Part shown: in pieces, positions 32,291 to 40,995 of the stretch
Layout: the number at the start of each line of letters is the position of its first letter
Numbering within the stretch: position 1 is the first letter of the stretch
Source of the DNA: Paractinoplanes ovalisporus
Lineage (GTDB): Bacteria; Actinomycetota; Actinomycetes; Mycobacteriales; Micromonosporaceae
Length of the DNA: 64,000 nt
Assembly: GCF_016834655.1 (NCBI RefSeq)
Contig: NZ_JAENHP010000004.1
Location: 744,001 to 808,000 of the forward strand
Direction of reading: 5' to 3'
The notes under the pieces: model-generated
What the model saw: the letters and a program-made list of their open reading frames with translations, nothing else
Database searches by the model: none
What the model was told of the DNA's origin: nothing
Position numbers and translations under genes: made by a program

Positions 32291-32339
32291 GAACCCGAAG
32301 AAACCCGAGTGGAACTCACATGAACCCGTAATGCACCCG
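32291..32339 (+). promoter_or_regulatory. Helically phased ACCCG repeats between fliC and flgN (TcrA-box-like)
   Basis: Four related 7-mers on the plus strand: GAACCCG (32291), AAACCCG (32301), GAACCCG (32322) and GCACCCG (32333). The spacings of 10, 21 and 11 bases place them on one DNA face. The last pair, GAACCCG-N4-GCACCCG, fits the TcrA box with one mismatch and lies 14 bases before the flgN -35. Confidence 0.55.
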
Positions 32340-32353
32340 ATCGGGGGAAATCC

Positions 32354-32379
32354 CTCAGCGGAGTGGCAGACGTGCCGAC
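32354..32379 (+). promoter_or_regulatory. Putative sigma-FliA promoter for flgN-flgK-flgL-fliW
   Basis: CTCA-N16-GCCGAC, one mismatch, 57 bases before flgN. Confidence 0.65.
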
Positions 32380-32436
32380 GTGTCCGAATGAGCGGGTTCG
32401 TTTCCGACCCGACCGAAGGCGAGACGGAGGACCAGG

Positions 32437-32922
32437 GTGAGTCTGACCGACCTGGCCAGCGTCCTGTGGCGTTCACGTGAGCTGCTCGAGATGCTGTTGT
32501 TCAAGCTGGAGGAGGAGCAGCTGCTCCTCGCGGCCGGCCGCTCCCGCTGGCTGAGCCACGCCACCCGCGAGGTCGAGGTGGTGCTGGAGCAGATTCGGCA
32601 GACCGAGGTCATCCGCGCTGCCTACGCCCAGGACGTCGCCGTCGAACTCGGACTTCCGCCCGAGGCCTCGCTGGGCGAGCTGGCCGACGCCGCTCCCGCC
32701 CCCTGGTCCGATCTGCTGCACCAGCATCGCAAGGCGTTCCTGCTGCTGACGTCCGAGATCAGCGCGCTCGCCGACGTGAACCGGGACCTGCTCACGGCCG
32801 GGCAACGCGCAGCACGCGAAACCATGCTCGCGTTCGCCGAAACTGTGGAAACGTACGGGCCGCAGGGCCAGACCGTTTCCGGCGGCATCCGCCGCTCCAG
32901 CCTGGTGGATGAGGCGATCTGA
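32437..32922 (+). CDS. flgN: FlgN-type export chaperone
   Basis: A 161-residue all-helical protein (LLEMLLFKLEEEQLLLAAGR near the N terminus, HQHRKAFLLLTSEISALADV in the second half) with the layout of FlgN, the chaperone for the hook-filament junction proteins FlgK and FlgL. Both clients follow directly. The GTG start at 32437 has GGAGG about 10 bases upstream, and its stop overlaps the flgK ATG by one base. Confidence 0.82.
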   Translation: MSLTDLASVLWRSRELLEMLLFKLEEEQLLLAAGRSRWLSHATREVEVVLEQIRQTEVIRAAYAQDVAVELGLPPEASLGELADAAPAPWSDLLHQHRKAFLLLTSEISALADVNRDLLTAGQRAARETMLAFAETVETYGPQGQTVSGGIRRSSLVDEAI

Positions 32923-34331
32923 TGGCTAGTTCATTCAGTGGGATCAACACGGCGCTCACCTCGCTCTACGCGCAGCGCCGGGGCCTGGACATCACGGGCC
33001 AGAACATCGCGAACGCGAACACCGAGGGATACACGAAGCAACGGGTGCGCATGGCGTCGCAGACCGGCAGCCTCAACCCCGGTGTCTACGCGACCACGAC
33101 CCAGGTCGGCAACGGCGTGACCGTCGCCGGCGTGGAGCGCGGCCGGAACGCGTACCTGGAGGAACGGGGTCGCACCGAACACGCGAACTCGGCGTACCTG
33201 CAGAGCCAGAAGGCCGCGTACGGGCAGATCGAAAGCGTTCTGGCCGAACCGAGCGACACCGCGCTGCAGGCTCGTCTGCACGACATGTGGGACGGCTGGA
33301 ACGACGTCGCCAACAACTGGCAGGACCCGTCGACCCGCTCGTCGCTGCTCGAGAAGAGCCGCACCGTGGCGATCACCCTGAACGACACGCGGGAGTCGCT
33401 CGCCAGTCAGTTCGGCGCGAACCGCAACGAGATGAGCGCGTTCGTGGATCAGGTCAACACGATGGCCGACAACATCGCGAAGATGAACAACCAGGTCGTC
33501 GTGGCCAAGGCAGCCGGTCTCGAGGCGAACGAGCTGCAGGACCAGCGCGACGTGGCCGTCATGAAGCTCTCCGAGCTGGTCGGCGCCACCTCCCTGGCCA
33601 AGACCGACGGCTCGATCAATGTCTACGTCGGAACGTCGCCGCTGGTCAGCGACTTCTCCACCCGCAAGCTGGAGCTGTCCGGGCCACCCAACCTCGACTC
33701 CTGGACGCCGACGACCCAGGTCGCGCTCAAGTGGGCGGGCACCGACACCGTCGCGCCCGCGGGCGGCACGATGGGCTCGATGCTCGACACGATGAACACC
33801 ATCATCCCGGGCATCTCCGGCCAGCTCGACGCCGTGGCCAAGGGCCTGGCCGACACCGTCAACGGGCTGACCACCACCGGCTACGACGTCAACGGCGACC
33901 CCGGCCAGGCGTTCTTCACGGGTGACAACGCCCGCGACATCAAGGTCGCGATCGACAACCCCGACAAGGTCGCCTTCTCGGCCGGCAACCCCAAGGCCGT
34001 ACCGCCGGCGGTGGCCGCGATCGACAACGACCGCGCCGACGAACTGGCCGCGCTCGGCACGTCGCAGAGCGGCCCCGACGCCATGTACCAGCAGATGATC
34101 GGTCAGCTCGGTGTGGCCTCGCAGTCCTCGTCGCGGCGCAGCGAGATCCAGGACGCCGTACGGGATCAGGTCGACACCTCGCGCGAGGCCGAGTCGGGGG
34201 TCAACCTCGACGAGGAGATGACCAACCTGCTGACCTTCCAGCGCGGTTACGAGGCCGCCTCCCGGGTGCTGACCACCATCGACTCGATGCTCGATCAGCT
34301 GATCAACCGCACCGGTCTCGTCGGCCGGTAG
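32922..34331 (+). CDS. flgK: FlgK hook-filament junction protein 1
   Basis: A 469-residue HAP1. The N-terminal motif SSFSGINTALTSLYAQRRGL with ITGQNIANANTEGY and the C-terminal NLDEEMTNLLTFQRGYEAAS are the conserved rod/hook D0 helices. The coiled-coil region (about 80-220) and Asp-rich middle are typical. Exported with help from FlgN. Confidence 0.94.
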   Translation: MASSFSGINTALTSLYAQRRGLDITGQNIANANTEGYTKQRVRMASQTGSLNPGVYATTTQVGNGVTVAGVERGRNAYLEERGRTEHANSAYLQSQKAAYGQIESVLAEPSDTALQARLHDMWDGWNDVANNWQDPSTRSSLLEKSRTVAITLNDTRESLASQFGANRNEMSAFVDQVNTMADNIAKMNNQVVVAKAAGLEANELQDQRDVAVMKLSELVGATSLAKTDGSINVYVGTSPLVSDFSTRKLELSGPPNLDSWTPTTQVALKWAGTDTVAPAGGTMGSMLDTMNTIIPGISGQLDAVAKGLADTVNGLTTTGYDVNGDPGQAFFTGDNARDIKVAIDNPDKVAFSAGNPKAVPPAVAAIDNDRADELAALGTSQSGPDAMYQQMIGQLGVASQSSSRRSEIQDAVRDQVDTSREAESGVNLDEEMTNLLTFQRGYEAASRVLTTIDSMLDQLINRTGLVGR

Positions 34332-34347
34332 CGGGTAGGGGGCTCGC

Positions 34348-35244
34348 ATGACCATTTCCAGCCGGGTCACCGACACCAGCATGCGGCACCGCATGCTGGG
34401 CGACCTCAACCGCAGCATGGCCAAGGGCCAGAAGCTGCAGGAGCAGATCTCCAGCGGCAAGCAGCTCAGCCGCCCCTCCGACTCGCCGACCGGAACCGTC
34501 ACGTCGCTGCAGTTGCGCGGTGAGATGCGGGCCACGCAACAGTTCTCGCGCAACGCCGACGACGGGCTCGGCTGGCTCGGCACCATCCAGGACAAGCTGG
34601 GCGACGCGTCGGGACAGATCATCCGCGTACGGGATCTGACCGTGCAGGGCCTCAGCTCGGCGAACAACGCGTCGGCGCGTGAGGCGATCGCCGTCGAGAT
34701 CGACAACATCCGCCAGTCGATGATCGGCGAGGCGAACACCAAGTATCTCGGCCGGCCGGTGTTCGGCGGCACCACGCCGGGCGCGGTCGCCTTCAGCGAA
34801 ACCGGCGATTACGTCGGCAACGACGGACAGACGACCCGATCGGTCGGACCGAACGCGAAGGTGCGGATCGACACGACCGGCGCGGAAGCGTACGGCGCGA
34901 ACGGTAGCGACACTCAGCTCTTCAAGGTGCTGGGCGACATTTCGGCGGCGCTTCGCGGCAATGACGACGTCGCCCTGAACACCGGGCTCAGCAACCTGGA
35001 TACGGCGCACGATTTACTAAAGTCCACCCTTTCGGACGTTGGCGCCCGATATAATCGGATTACGCAGATGAAGCAGTCCGCTGATGACCATCTGCTCTCC
35101 GTGACGTCGCAGCTTTCCGACATCGAGGATGTCGACCTGCCTAAGGCGATCATGGAATTGCAGATCCAGCAGACGTCTTATCAGGCCGCCCTGGCCGCCT
35201 CGGCCAAGGTGATCCAGCCCTCGCTCATCGATTTCCTGAGGTGA
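34348..35244 (+). CDS. flgL: FlgL hook-filament junction protein 3
   Basis: A 298-residue HAP3 of normal size. The flagellin-like N terminus (QKLQEQISSGKQLSRPSDSP) and C terminus (SDIEDVDLPKAIMELQIQQT, then LIDFLR) are visible. It joins FlgK to the filament. The 3' third is slightly less G+C-rich than its neighbours. The stop lies inside the fliW ribosome site. Confidence 0.93.
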   Translation: MTISSRVTDTSMRHRMLGDLNRSMAKGQKLQEQISSGKQLSRPSDSPTGTVTSLQLRGEMRATQQFSRNADDGLGWLGTIQDKLGDASGQIIRVRDLTVQGLSSANNASAREAIAVEIDNIRQSMIGEANTKYLGRPVFGGTTPGAVAFSETGDYVGNDGQTTRSVGPNAKVRIDTTGAEAYGANGSDTQLFKVLGDISAALRGNDDVALNTGLSNLDTAHDLLKSTLSDVGARYNRITQMKQSADDHLLSVTSQLSDIEDVDLPKAIMELQIQQTSYQAALAASAKVIQPSLIDFLR

Positions 35245-35246
35245 CC

Positions 35247-35684
35247 ATGACTACTCGTACCGCGACCCGAACGATCGAGGCCAGCATGTCCGACCCGTCG
35301 CTGGGTCTGCCGTCCATCACGATGGCGGTACCCATGCCCGGGTTCCCGGCCCACCGGGAGTTCGTGCTGGTGCGTCTCAACGAAGACGGCCTGCTCTACG
35401 CGTTCACGTCCACTGAGGACCCCGACCTGCGCTTCCTCGTGGCGCCGCCGGAGCCGTTCTTCCCGGACTACGCGCCAGAGATCGAGGCCGACGTCTTCGC
35501 CGCGCTCAACAGCAAGGACCCGGACCGTCTGCTGCTGCTGACCGTCATCACGGCCGGCACCAACGAGACCACCGCCAACCTGATGGCCCCGATCGTCGTC
35601 GACCGGGACTCCATGCGCGCCATGCAGGTGGTTCTGAGCGGCTCGGGGTTCCCCGTCCGCGCGGTCATGAACCCGGTCTACTGA
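35247..35684 (+). CDS. fliW: FliW flagellar assembly factor
   Basis: A ~145-residue FliW with the central GFPAHREFVLV segment, the LRFLVAPP strand and NLMAPIVVDRDSMRAMQVVL, the family hallmark. FliW binds free flagellin and CsrA alternately, releasing CsrA repression of flagellin translation once hooks are complete. ATG 35247 is preferred because GAGGTGACC immediately precedes it; a GTG at 35241 is also possible. csrA follows ~90 bases later. Confidence 0.9.
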   Translation: MTTRTATRTIEASMSDPSLGLPSITMAVPMPGFPAHREFVLVRLNEDGLLYAFTSTEDPDLRFLVAPPEPFFPDYAPEIEADVFAALNSKDPDRLLLLTVITAGTNETTANLMAPIVVDRDSMRAMQVVLSGSGFPVRAVMNPVY

Positions 35685-35696
35685 GGTATCCGCAGG

Positions 35697-35733
35697 CGCG
35701 GTCGCGCGCATCGTTCGCGACCGCGTCTGTCTC
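35697..35733 (+). terminator. Hairpin terminator between fliW and csrA
   Basis: A perfect 10-bp stem (35697-35706 with 35716-35725) and a TCTGTCTC tail. It may be only partial, since csrA starts 40 bases later with no clear promoter between. Confidence 0.65.
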
Positions 35734-35772
35734 GCGATGCTGTCCGTCCACGGATGGAGGAGGGCACCGACG

Positions 35773-36015
35773 ATGCTCGTACTGACCCGGCGCTCCGGGG
35801 AAAGCGTGATGATCGGCAACGATGTCGTCATCACCGTCCTCGAAGCGCGTGGTGATGTGATCCGGCTGGGCATCCAGGCTCCGCGTGACGTGCAGGTGCA
35901 TCGCGAGGAGGTGTACCGGGAGCTGCAGGCCTCGAACCGAGAGGCCGCCTCGCCCACACAGGACGAAGTGCAGGCGGTCAGCAAGATGCTCCAACCGCCG
36001 GCCACATCGGACTGA
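35773..36015 (+). CDS. csrA: CsrA translational regulator
   Basis: An 80-residue CsrA. The N-terminal MLVLTRRSGESVMIGNDVVI carries the conserved L4 and R6/R7, and the RNA-binding strand AP-R-x-V-x-V-HREEVYREL holds the key Arg (~44) and Glu. It binds GGA in hairpin loops of mRNA leaders as a dimer. The C-terminal ~25 residues are variable. ATG 35773 follows GGAGGAGG; an upstream ATG at 35737 has no ribosome site. Confidence 0.94.
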   Translation: MLVLTRRSGESVMIGNDVVITVLEARGDVIRLGIQAPRDVQVHREEVYRELQASNREAASPTQDEVQAVSKMLQPPATSD

Positions 36016-36030
36016 CGTTTTTGCTCTTCC

Positions 36031-36068
36031 GGGCGCCCCGTCGTTATCGGCGGGGCGCCCGTCTTTGT
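36031..36068 (+). terminator. Terminator after csrA
   Basis: A perfect 10-bp stem (36031-36040 with 36051-36060) followed by GTCTTTGT. Confidence 0.85.
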
Positions 36069-36095
36069 GTCCGCCATATCGGACTGACGTTCAGT

Positions 36096-36126
36096 GCGCT
36101 TTTTCTGTTGTAAAAGACAAAAGCGC
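36096..36126. other. AT-rich inverted repeat upstream of the MCP gene
   Basis: GCGCTTTT and AAAAGCGC arms (36096-36103, 36119-36126) with a 15-base spacer, the most A+T-rich spot nearby. A 14-bp direct repeat ATCGGACTGACGTT (36006, 36078) lies just before it. It could be an operator or a leader hairpin of the MCP gene; no sigma-FliA promoter is evident here. Confidence 0.4.
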
Positions 36127-36201
36127 ATCCTCCGCGCCGGAACACCTGAAAGATGTTCATTACCGCTCGGGCGGTGCTGTTCCGGCTTCGAAGGGGGATC
36201 G

Positions 36202-37746
36202 ATGTCGCGGTTGGCCGAACTCGGAATCGCCAAACGTCTTGCCATCATCGTGGGTGTCGGCGCCGTCATGCTGGCCGCGCTGACCGCGATCGGGCTCATC
36301 GGCCAGAACCGGTTGGCCGACCAGGGCTACAACGTGTCGCAGCTGCAGGCCTGTCAGGCCGCGCTCAACCACCTCGACACCCGGCAGAGCGAGCTCAAGG
36401 TGGACGCGTACCGGTCGGCCCTCGCCCAGGACGTGACCCAGGACGTGAAGGACGACGTGCAGTCGGCCACCGAGGCCGCCGACGCCGTGGTCGCCTCCTG
36501 CGTGGCGGACGGCGTGGCCCAGACGTTCGCCCAGAACCGCCCCGACTTCGTCGCCTTCGGCACGTTCATCTCCGACTTCGTGGCCGCGGCCGACAAGCGC
36601 ACCCGGATCGGCGAGATCGCCGAGCGCAACAACGTCACCGACGACGAACTCGGCGCTTTGATCGACCAGGTCACCGCCGCCGTCGGGACCGAAGAGCAGG
36701 ACATGGCCCAGACGGTCAGCCGCACCCGTACCCTCTCGATCGTGGTCGCCCTGGCCGGCCTGGCGCTCCTGATCGGCCTGGCCATCCCGCTGGCCCGCTC
36801 GATCCTGGTGCCGGTGCGCACCCTCGGCGCCGTCATCGACGCGCTGGCCAAGGGCGACCTGACCGGGCGCAGCGGCATCACCAGCCGCGACGAGCTCGGC
36901 AAGATGGCGGCCGGGCTGGACGGGGCGCTCGAATCGATCCGGGTGTCGCTCGAGACGATCGGCCGCGACGCGGACGCCCTGGCCGGCGCGGCCAGCGAGT
37001 TGTCGGCGGTGGCGGCGCAGATCGCGGAGGCCGCCGGCAACACCGACCGGCAGACCGCGGCCGCCTCGGCCGAGGCCGACGAGATCTCCCGCAACGTGCA
37101 GTCGGTGGCGGCCGGCTCGGAGCAGATGGGCCTGGCCATCCGCGAGATCTCCCGCAACACCAGCGAGTCCGCCCAGATCGCGTCGATCGCGGTGTCCGAG
37201 GCGGCCCGCGCGACCGACACGGTTCGTCAGCTCGGCGACTCGTCGGCCGAGATCGGCAACGTCATCAAGCTGATCACCTCGATCGCCGAGCAGACCAACC
37301 TGCTGGCGCTGAACGCGACGATCGAGGCGGCCCGCGCCGGCGAGGCGGGCAAGGGCTTCGCCGTGGTGGCCAGCGAGGTCAAGGACCTGGCCCAGGAGAC
37401 CGCCCGCGCGACCGAGGACATCGGCTCCCGCGTGGCCGCCATCCAGCAGGACACCGGCGGCGCGGTCGAGGTCATCTCGCGGATCAGCGAGGTCATCGGC
37501 CAGATCAACGAGTTCCAGCTGACGATCGCGTCGGCGGTCGAGGAGCAGACGGCCACGACGGGCGAGATGAGTCGCAGCATCGCCGAGGTGGCGAACGGCT
37601 CGGCCCGCATCGCGTCCAACATCTCCGACGTCTCGAGCGCGAGCGCGGCCGCGGTGCAGGGTGTCGAGCAGACCCGCCAGGCGTCCGGCGGCGTGGCCCG
37701 AACCGCCGACGACCTGCGCAGCCTGGTCAGTTCGTTCCGCATCTAG
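36202..37746 (+). CDS. Methyl-accepting chemotaxis protein
   Basis: A 514-residue receptor. TM1 (about 14-36) and TM2 (about 180-200) enclose a ~140-residue helical extracytoplasmic sensor domain; a HAMP domain (about 200-250) and the cytoplasmic signalling coiled coil follow, with the hairpin tip IAEQTNLLALNATIEAARAG and VASEVKDLAQETARATEDI. Ligand unknown. ATG 36202 was chosen for its AAGGGGG ribosome site. It feeds the CheA-CheW array encoded at the window start. Confidence 0.93.
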   Translation: MSRLAELGIAKRLAIIVGVGAVMLAALTAIGLIGQNRLADQGYNVSQLQACQAALNHLDTRQSELKVDAYRSALAQDVTQDVKDDVQSATEAADAVVASCVADGVAQTFAQNRPDFVAFGTFISDFVAAADKRTRIGEIAERNNVTDDELGALIDQVTAAVGTEEQDMAQTVSRTRTLSIVVALAGLALLIGLAIPLARSILVPVRTLGAVIDALAKGDLTGRSGITSRDELGKMAAGLDGALESIRVSLETIGRDADALAGAASELSAVAAQIAEAAGNTDRQTAAASAEADEISRNVQSVAAGSEQMGLAIREISRNTSESAQIASIAVSEAARATDTVRQLGDSSAEIGNVIKLITSIAEQTNLLALNATIEAARAGEAGKGFAVVASEVKDLAQETARATEDIGSRVAAIQQDTGGAVEVISRISEVIGQINEFQLTIASAVEEQTATTGEMSRSIAEVANGSARIASNISDVSSASAAAVQGVEQTRQASGGVARTADDLRSLVSSFRI

Positions 37747-37754
37747 TTCGGGGC

Positions 37755-37772
37755 GCACCCGATATGCACCGG
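37755..37772 (+). promoter_or_regulatory. TcrA-box-like repeat upstream of the PHP gene
   Basis: GCACCCG-N4-GCACCGG, one mismatch. A TTGACA hexamer lies 13 bases downstream (37786-37791) with only a weak -10, and a GACGGG/CCCGTC hairpin (37818-37834) lies in the leader of the next gene. Confidence 0.45.
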
Positions 37773-37857
37773 CAGCGGACCGGGGTTGACAACGGGGCGG
37801 GCCCACTCTCTTGGTCAGACGGGAAGAGCCCGTCGCAGCAGAGGCCGGGGAGAGACA

Positions 37858-38601
37858 GTGAGCGCGGAGCGGGAATCAGTCATCGGTGTCGTGAGCGCCG
37901 TCGACGCTCTGGACCTTACGGCCGATGCGCATGTGCACACCGGCTTCTCGGCCGGGCGCGACGCCGTCGGGGTGGTCGTCTCGGCCGCCGACCTGGCCGG
38001 GCTGTCCGCGATCACGTTCGCCGACCAGGTCGGCCCGGACACCACCTGGATCTCCGCGTACGCCGACTCGGTGCGGCGGGCCCAGCGGCGTACGGAACTC
38101 ACGCTGCGCATCGCGGCCGAGGTCGAGGTCGTCCGCCCGGACGGCTGGCTCGCGCTGCCGCCGGACATCAGCTCGTTGGAGGCGCTGTCGGTCGCCGTCT
38201 CGCGCCTGCCGATGGCCGGCGGGGTCGTCGGCCCGCGCGACGTGCGCGCCATGCTCACCACCGGCCGGATCACCGCCGACCAGGTGGCCGAGGAACTGGT
38301 CAGCGTCACCGTCCGCGGCATCGAGCGGGCCTCCCGGTACGCCCCGACCCAGCTCGCCCGTCCGCTCGGCCTGCTGGCTCAGGTCGGCCTGGACGACGCC
38401 GTGCTGAGCCCCGACCTGATCGGCGCCCTGGCCGCCGCCTGCCGCGAGACCGGCACCCTGGTCGAGATCAGCGAGTCCTGGCGTTCGCCGTCGCCGCGGG
38501 TCGTGGCCATGCTGCGTGCGTCGGAGGTGGCGATGGTCCCCGCGAGTGACGCCCGGTACGCCACCGAGGTCGGGCACTGGCAGTACGTCCGCCGGGTCTG
38601 A
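37858..38601 (+). CDS. PHP-domain metal-dependent phosphoesterase-like protein
   Basis: A 247-residue protein starting at GTG 37858 behind GGGGAGAG. The PHP metal motif DAHVHTGFSAGRD (HxH) is near residue 25, AAEVEV supplies a metal-site Glu, and late motifs VEISESWRSP and PASDARYATEVGHW carry further conserved acidic and His residues. PHP proteins include histidinol phosphatases and nucleases. The substrate is unknown; its place next to the MCP gene and a TcrA-like box hints at a developmental or motility role. Confidence 0.75.
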   Translation: MSAERESVIGVVSAVDALDLTADAHVHTGFSAGRDAVGVVVSAADLAGLSAITFADQVGPDTTWISAYADSVRRAQRRTELTLRIAAEVEVVRPDGWLALPPDISSLEALSVAVSRLPMAGGVVGPRDVRAMLTTGRITADQVAEELVSVTVRGIERASRYAPTQLARPLGLLAQVGLDDAVLSPDLIGALAAACRETGTLVEISESWRSPSPRVVAMLRASEVAMVPASDARYATEVGHWQYVRRV

Positions 38602-38683
38602 GCGAAACCGGCCGCTCGAAGTAGCCGTCTCCGTACTCTCAGTCATGCCGACAGTCATTACGTGAAGGCATAGGAGAGATGCG

Positions 38684-39472
38684 ATGAGTATGGTTCAGCA
38701 GGCCATCGAGGTAAGTGCGCCGTTGCACACGGTGTACGAGCAACTCGCCGCGTTCGAGAACTACCCGCAGTTCATGAGCGGCGTGCAGGAGGTCACGCCG
38801 ATCGGCCAGCACCAGACGCACTGGATCATGGATGTCGAGGGCCACCGCCGCGAGTTCGACGCGCAGATCACCGAACTGACGCTGGACGAGCGGATCTCGT
38901 GGGCGACCACGGACGGGCCGCTGCTCGCCGAGACCATCACACTGCGTCCGATGGGTGAGGCCAAGACCCAGGTGGTCGCGCAGCTCGAGGCCGACATCGC
39001 GTTCCTGATGCCGCACGACCGGCACGGCCAGGCGTCGCTCACCAAGCGCCTCAAGGACGATCTCACCACGTTCAAGGGACTGGTCGAGGCCGGGGCCAGT
39101 TCCAAGAAGTTCGCCCGGCCGGTGCCGACCCCGGCCGCGGTCGCCGCCCGGGCCCGCAACCGTCCGCACCCCGGCGCCGGGTGGGGCACCAGCGCCGCCG
39201 AGCAGAGCAACGCCAGCCGCGCCGACCTGCCGTACCACGGACTTTCGGCCTCGGCCATGGGCACCCGCGTCGACATCACCTCCGCCCCTGGCATCAGCGA
39301 CCCGCACGACCTCGACGAGGTGCTCGCCCCCGGGCGGCGCATCGGCAAGCCCGGAGTCGTCAGCGGCGGCGCGGCCGGCAGCGCCCGGATGGGCGGCCGC
39401 ACCACGAAGAAGGACGCGTGGGGCGACGGCATGATCAACGAAGAGGACCGCGGCAGCGCCAGCGACTGGTGA
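38684..39472 (+). CDS. SRPBCC/START-like (polyketide cyclase-type) protein
   Basis: A 262-residue protein. Residues 1-150 form an SRPBCC ligand-binding fold (QQAIEVSAPLHTVYEQLAAF with the FENYPQFMSGVQEV motif). The remaining ~110 residues are a Gly/Ala/Arg-rich, probably disordered tail. The partner or ligand is unknown. Members of this group occur in actinobacteria as coenzyme Q-binding or cyclase-like proteins. Confidence 0.75.
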   Translation: MSMVQQAIEVSAPLHTVYEQLAAFENYPQFMSGVQEVTPIGQHQTHWIMDVEGHRREFDAQITELTLDERISWATTDGPLLAETITLRPMGEAKTQVVAQLEADIAFLMPHDRHGQASLTKRLKDDLTTFKGLVEAGASSKKFARPVPTPAAVAARARNRPHPGAGWGTSAAEQSNASRADLPYHGLSASAMGTRVDITSAPGISDPHDLDEVLAPGRRIGKPGVVSGGAAGSARMGGRTTKKDAWGDGMINEEDRGSASDW

Positions 39473-39485
39473 GCGGCCGCCGGCC

Positions 39486-39521
39486 GAACCGCCCGCCCCG
39501 CTGTCAGGGGGTGGGCGGTTC
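39486..39521. terminator. Bidirectional terminator
   Basis: A 14-bp stem with one G-U pair (39486-39499 with 39508-39521) between two convergent genes. Confidence 0.75.
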
Positions 39522-39522
39522 G

Positions 39523-40938
39523 CTATACGGGCGCCGCCTCCCAGGTGACGACCAGGCGGGCACCGTGCGGGTCGGCGTGCTCGTAGCGCACCGAACCGCC
39601 GTTCGCCTCGACCAGGTGCCGCACGATGAACAGCCCCAGCCCCGATCCCCGCATGAACCGGCCGAACAGGTTGGGCAGCAGCTCGTCCGGGATGCCCTGG
39701 CCGCTGTCCTGCACGACCAGTTCGACCTGATCCCCGAGATGGCGGGCGGAAATCAGGACCGGAGCGTTCCCGTACGCGATGGCGTTGCTGACCAGGTTCT
39801 GCAGGACGGCCACGACGTGGGCCCGATCGCCCAGGGCCGTCACGTCGTCGCCCATCTCGACCACGATCTCGCCGGGGCCGGCCGGTGACGCCGCGACCAC
39901 CGACGCCGCCACCTCGTGCAGCGGCACCGGCGCCCGCCGCGCGGTCACCGAACCCATGTCGAGCCGGAACAGCAGCTGCAGGTCGTTCATCATCTTGATC
40001 AGCCGCTGCGTGTTCTTGTCGATCTTCGTGGCGAGCTCGAGCCGGATGTCGTCGGGCAGGTCGCCCCAGTCCGCGTGCAACAGCTCGGCGAGGCTGGCGA
40101 TCGAGCTGATCGGCTGGGCCACGTCGTGGGTCAGCATCGAGGTGAGGTCGTTCTTGAACGTCAGAGCCGCCTCGAGCCGGGTGTTGGTCTCGCGCAGCCG
40201 GGCGTTGCCGCGCTCGAGTTCGGCCGCCTTCTCGCTGAGGGTCTCCTCGGCTCGCTTGCGGTCGGCGATGTCGACGTAGGTGGCCACGTACGCCCGGGGC
40301 GCGCCCTCCTCGTCCGGGATCGGCGCCATCGAGGCCAGGACGGGCACCGCGCCGCCGTCGACGCGGGGCAGCATCCAGTCTCCACCGCCGGCGGGCGGCA
40401 CCGGCGGGGGATCGAGGCGGACCGGCTCGTCGGCGTCGTGGCCGGTGAGCTCGCGCCAGCGCCGGTTCACGTCGATCACCTGGTAGTTGGCGTCCGTCAC
40501 CATGACGGCCTCGTTCATCGACTGGAACAGGGTGTCGGTGAAGTCGGCGAGGCGGCGTTGTCGCTTGTCGGCCGTGACCAGTGCGCGGATCAGCTGCCCG
40601 AGAAGCACGAGCACAGCGATCGCGAGGAGGGTGGCGATCGAGGCGGCGGCGTGGCGGGGGAACGCGGCCACGCCGAGCACGACGGCCCCGGCGAGGAGGA
40701 GGGCGGCGAGACCGTGCACGACCCGGCCGGCTGTGCGGCTGACCACCGGGACCGCCTGGAGCACCAGGGCGATTCCGGCCGGGACGAGCGCGGCCGCCGG
40801 ATCGGCGAGGAAGCCGTCCGGCGGAGCGCCTTTCAGTGACATGAGCAGGGCCGTGGTGCCGAAGACGGCGACCGCGAGACCGGCACACCCGGCGGTCAGC
40901 CGGGACAACCTGCCCAGATCACGCGCCGCATCATGCAC
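39523..40938 (-). CDS. PAS-domain membrane histidine kinase
   Basis: A 471-residue sensor kinase. Four hydrophobic helices (about 15-120) precede a PAS domain (about 128-230), a short coiled coil, the dimerisation helix with phospho-acceptor His in LTSMLTHDVAQPISS, and the ATPase domain with LQNLVSNAIAYG (N box), DSGQGIP (G1) and GSGLGLFIVRHL (G2). The GTG start at 40938 has GAGGGGA upstream. No partner regulator is adjacent; the single receiver at 41524 on the other strand is the nearest candidate. Confidence 0.88.
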   Translation of the reverse strand: MHDAARDLGRLSRLTAGCAGLAVAVFGTTALLMSLKGAPPDGFLADPAAALVPAGIALVLQAVPVVSRTAGRVVHGLAALLLAGAVVLGVAAFPRHAAASIATLLAIAVLVLLGQLIRALVTADKRQRRLADFTDTLFQSMNEAVMVTDANYQVIDVNRRWRELTGHDADEPVRLDPPPVPPAGGGDWMLPRVDGGAVPVLASMAPIPDEEGAPRAYVATYVDIADRKRAEETLSEKAAELERGNARLRETNTRLEAALTFKNDLTSMLTHDVAQPISSIASLAELLHADWGDLPDDIRLELATKIDKNTQRLIKMMNDLQLLFRLDMGSVTARRAPVPLHEVAASVVAASPAGPGEIVVEMGDDVTALGDRAHVVAVLQNLVSNAIAYGNAPVLISARHLGDQVELVVQDSGQGIPDELLPNLFGRFMRGSGLGLFIVRHLVEANGGSVRYEHADPHGARLVVTWEAAPV

Positions 40939-40995
40939 GTAATCCCCTCATATTCCGAGGAAACGAGCATAACGCGGCGCATGCGTATCAAGCGG

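Noticed and set aside
30918..32480. 520-codon plus-strand frame opposite fliC
   Set aside because: Antisense shadow of flagellin.
36150..38549. 798-codon frame in a second phase over the MCP and PHP genes
   Set aside because: Shadow frame; MCP motifs are in the other phase.
38639..40888. 749-codon minus-strand frame across the histidine kinase and SRPBCC genes
   Set aside because: Arg/Gly/Pro-rich out-of-frame shadow; both real genes show family motifs.
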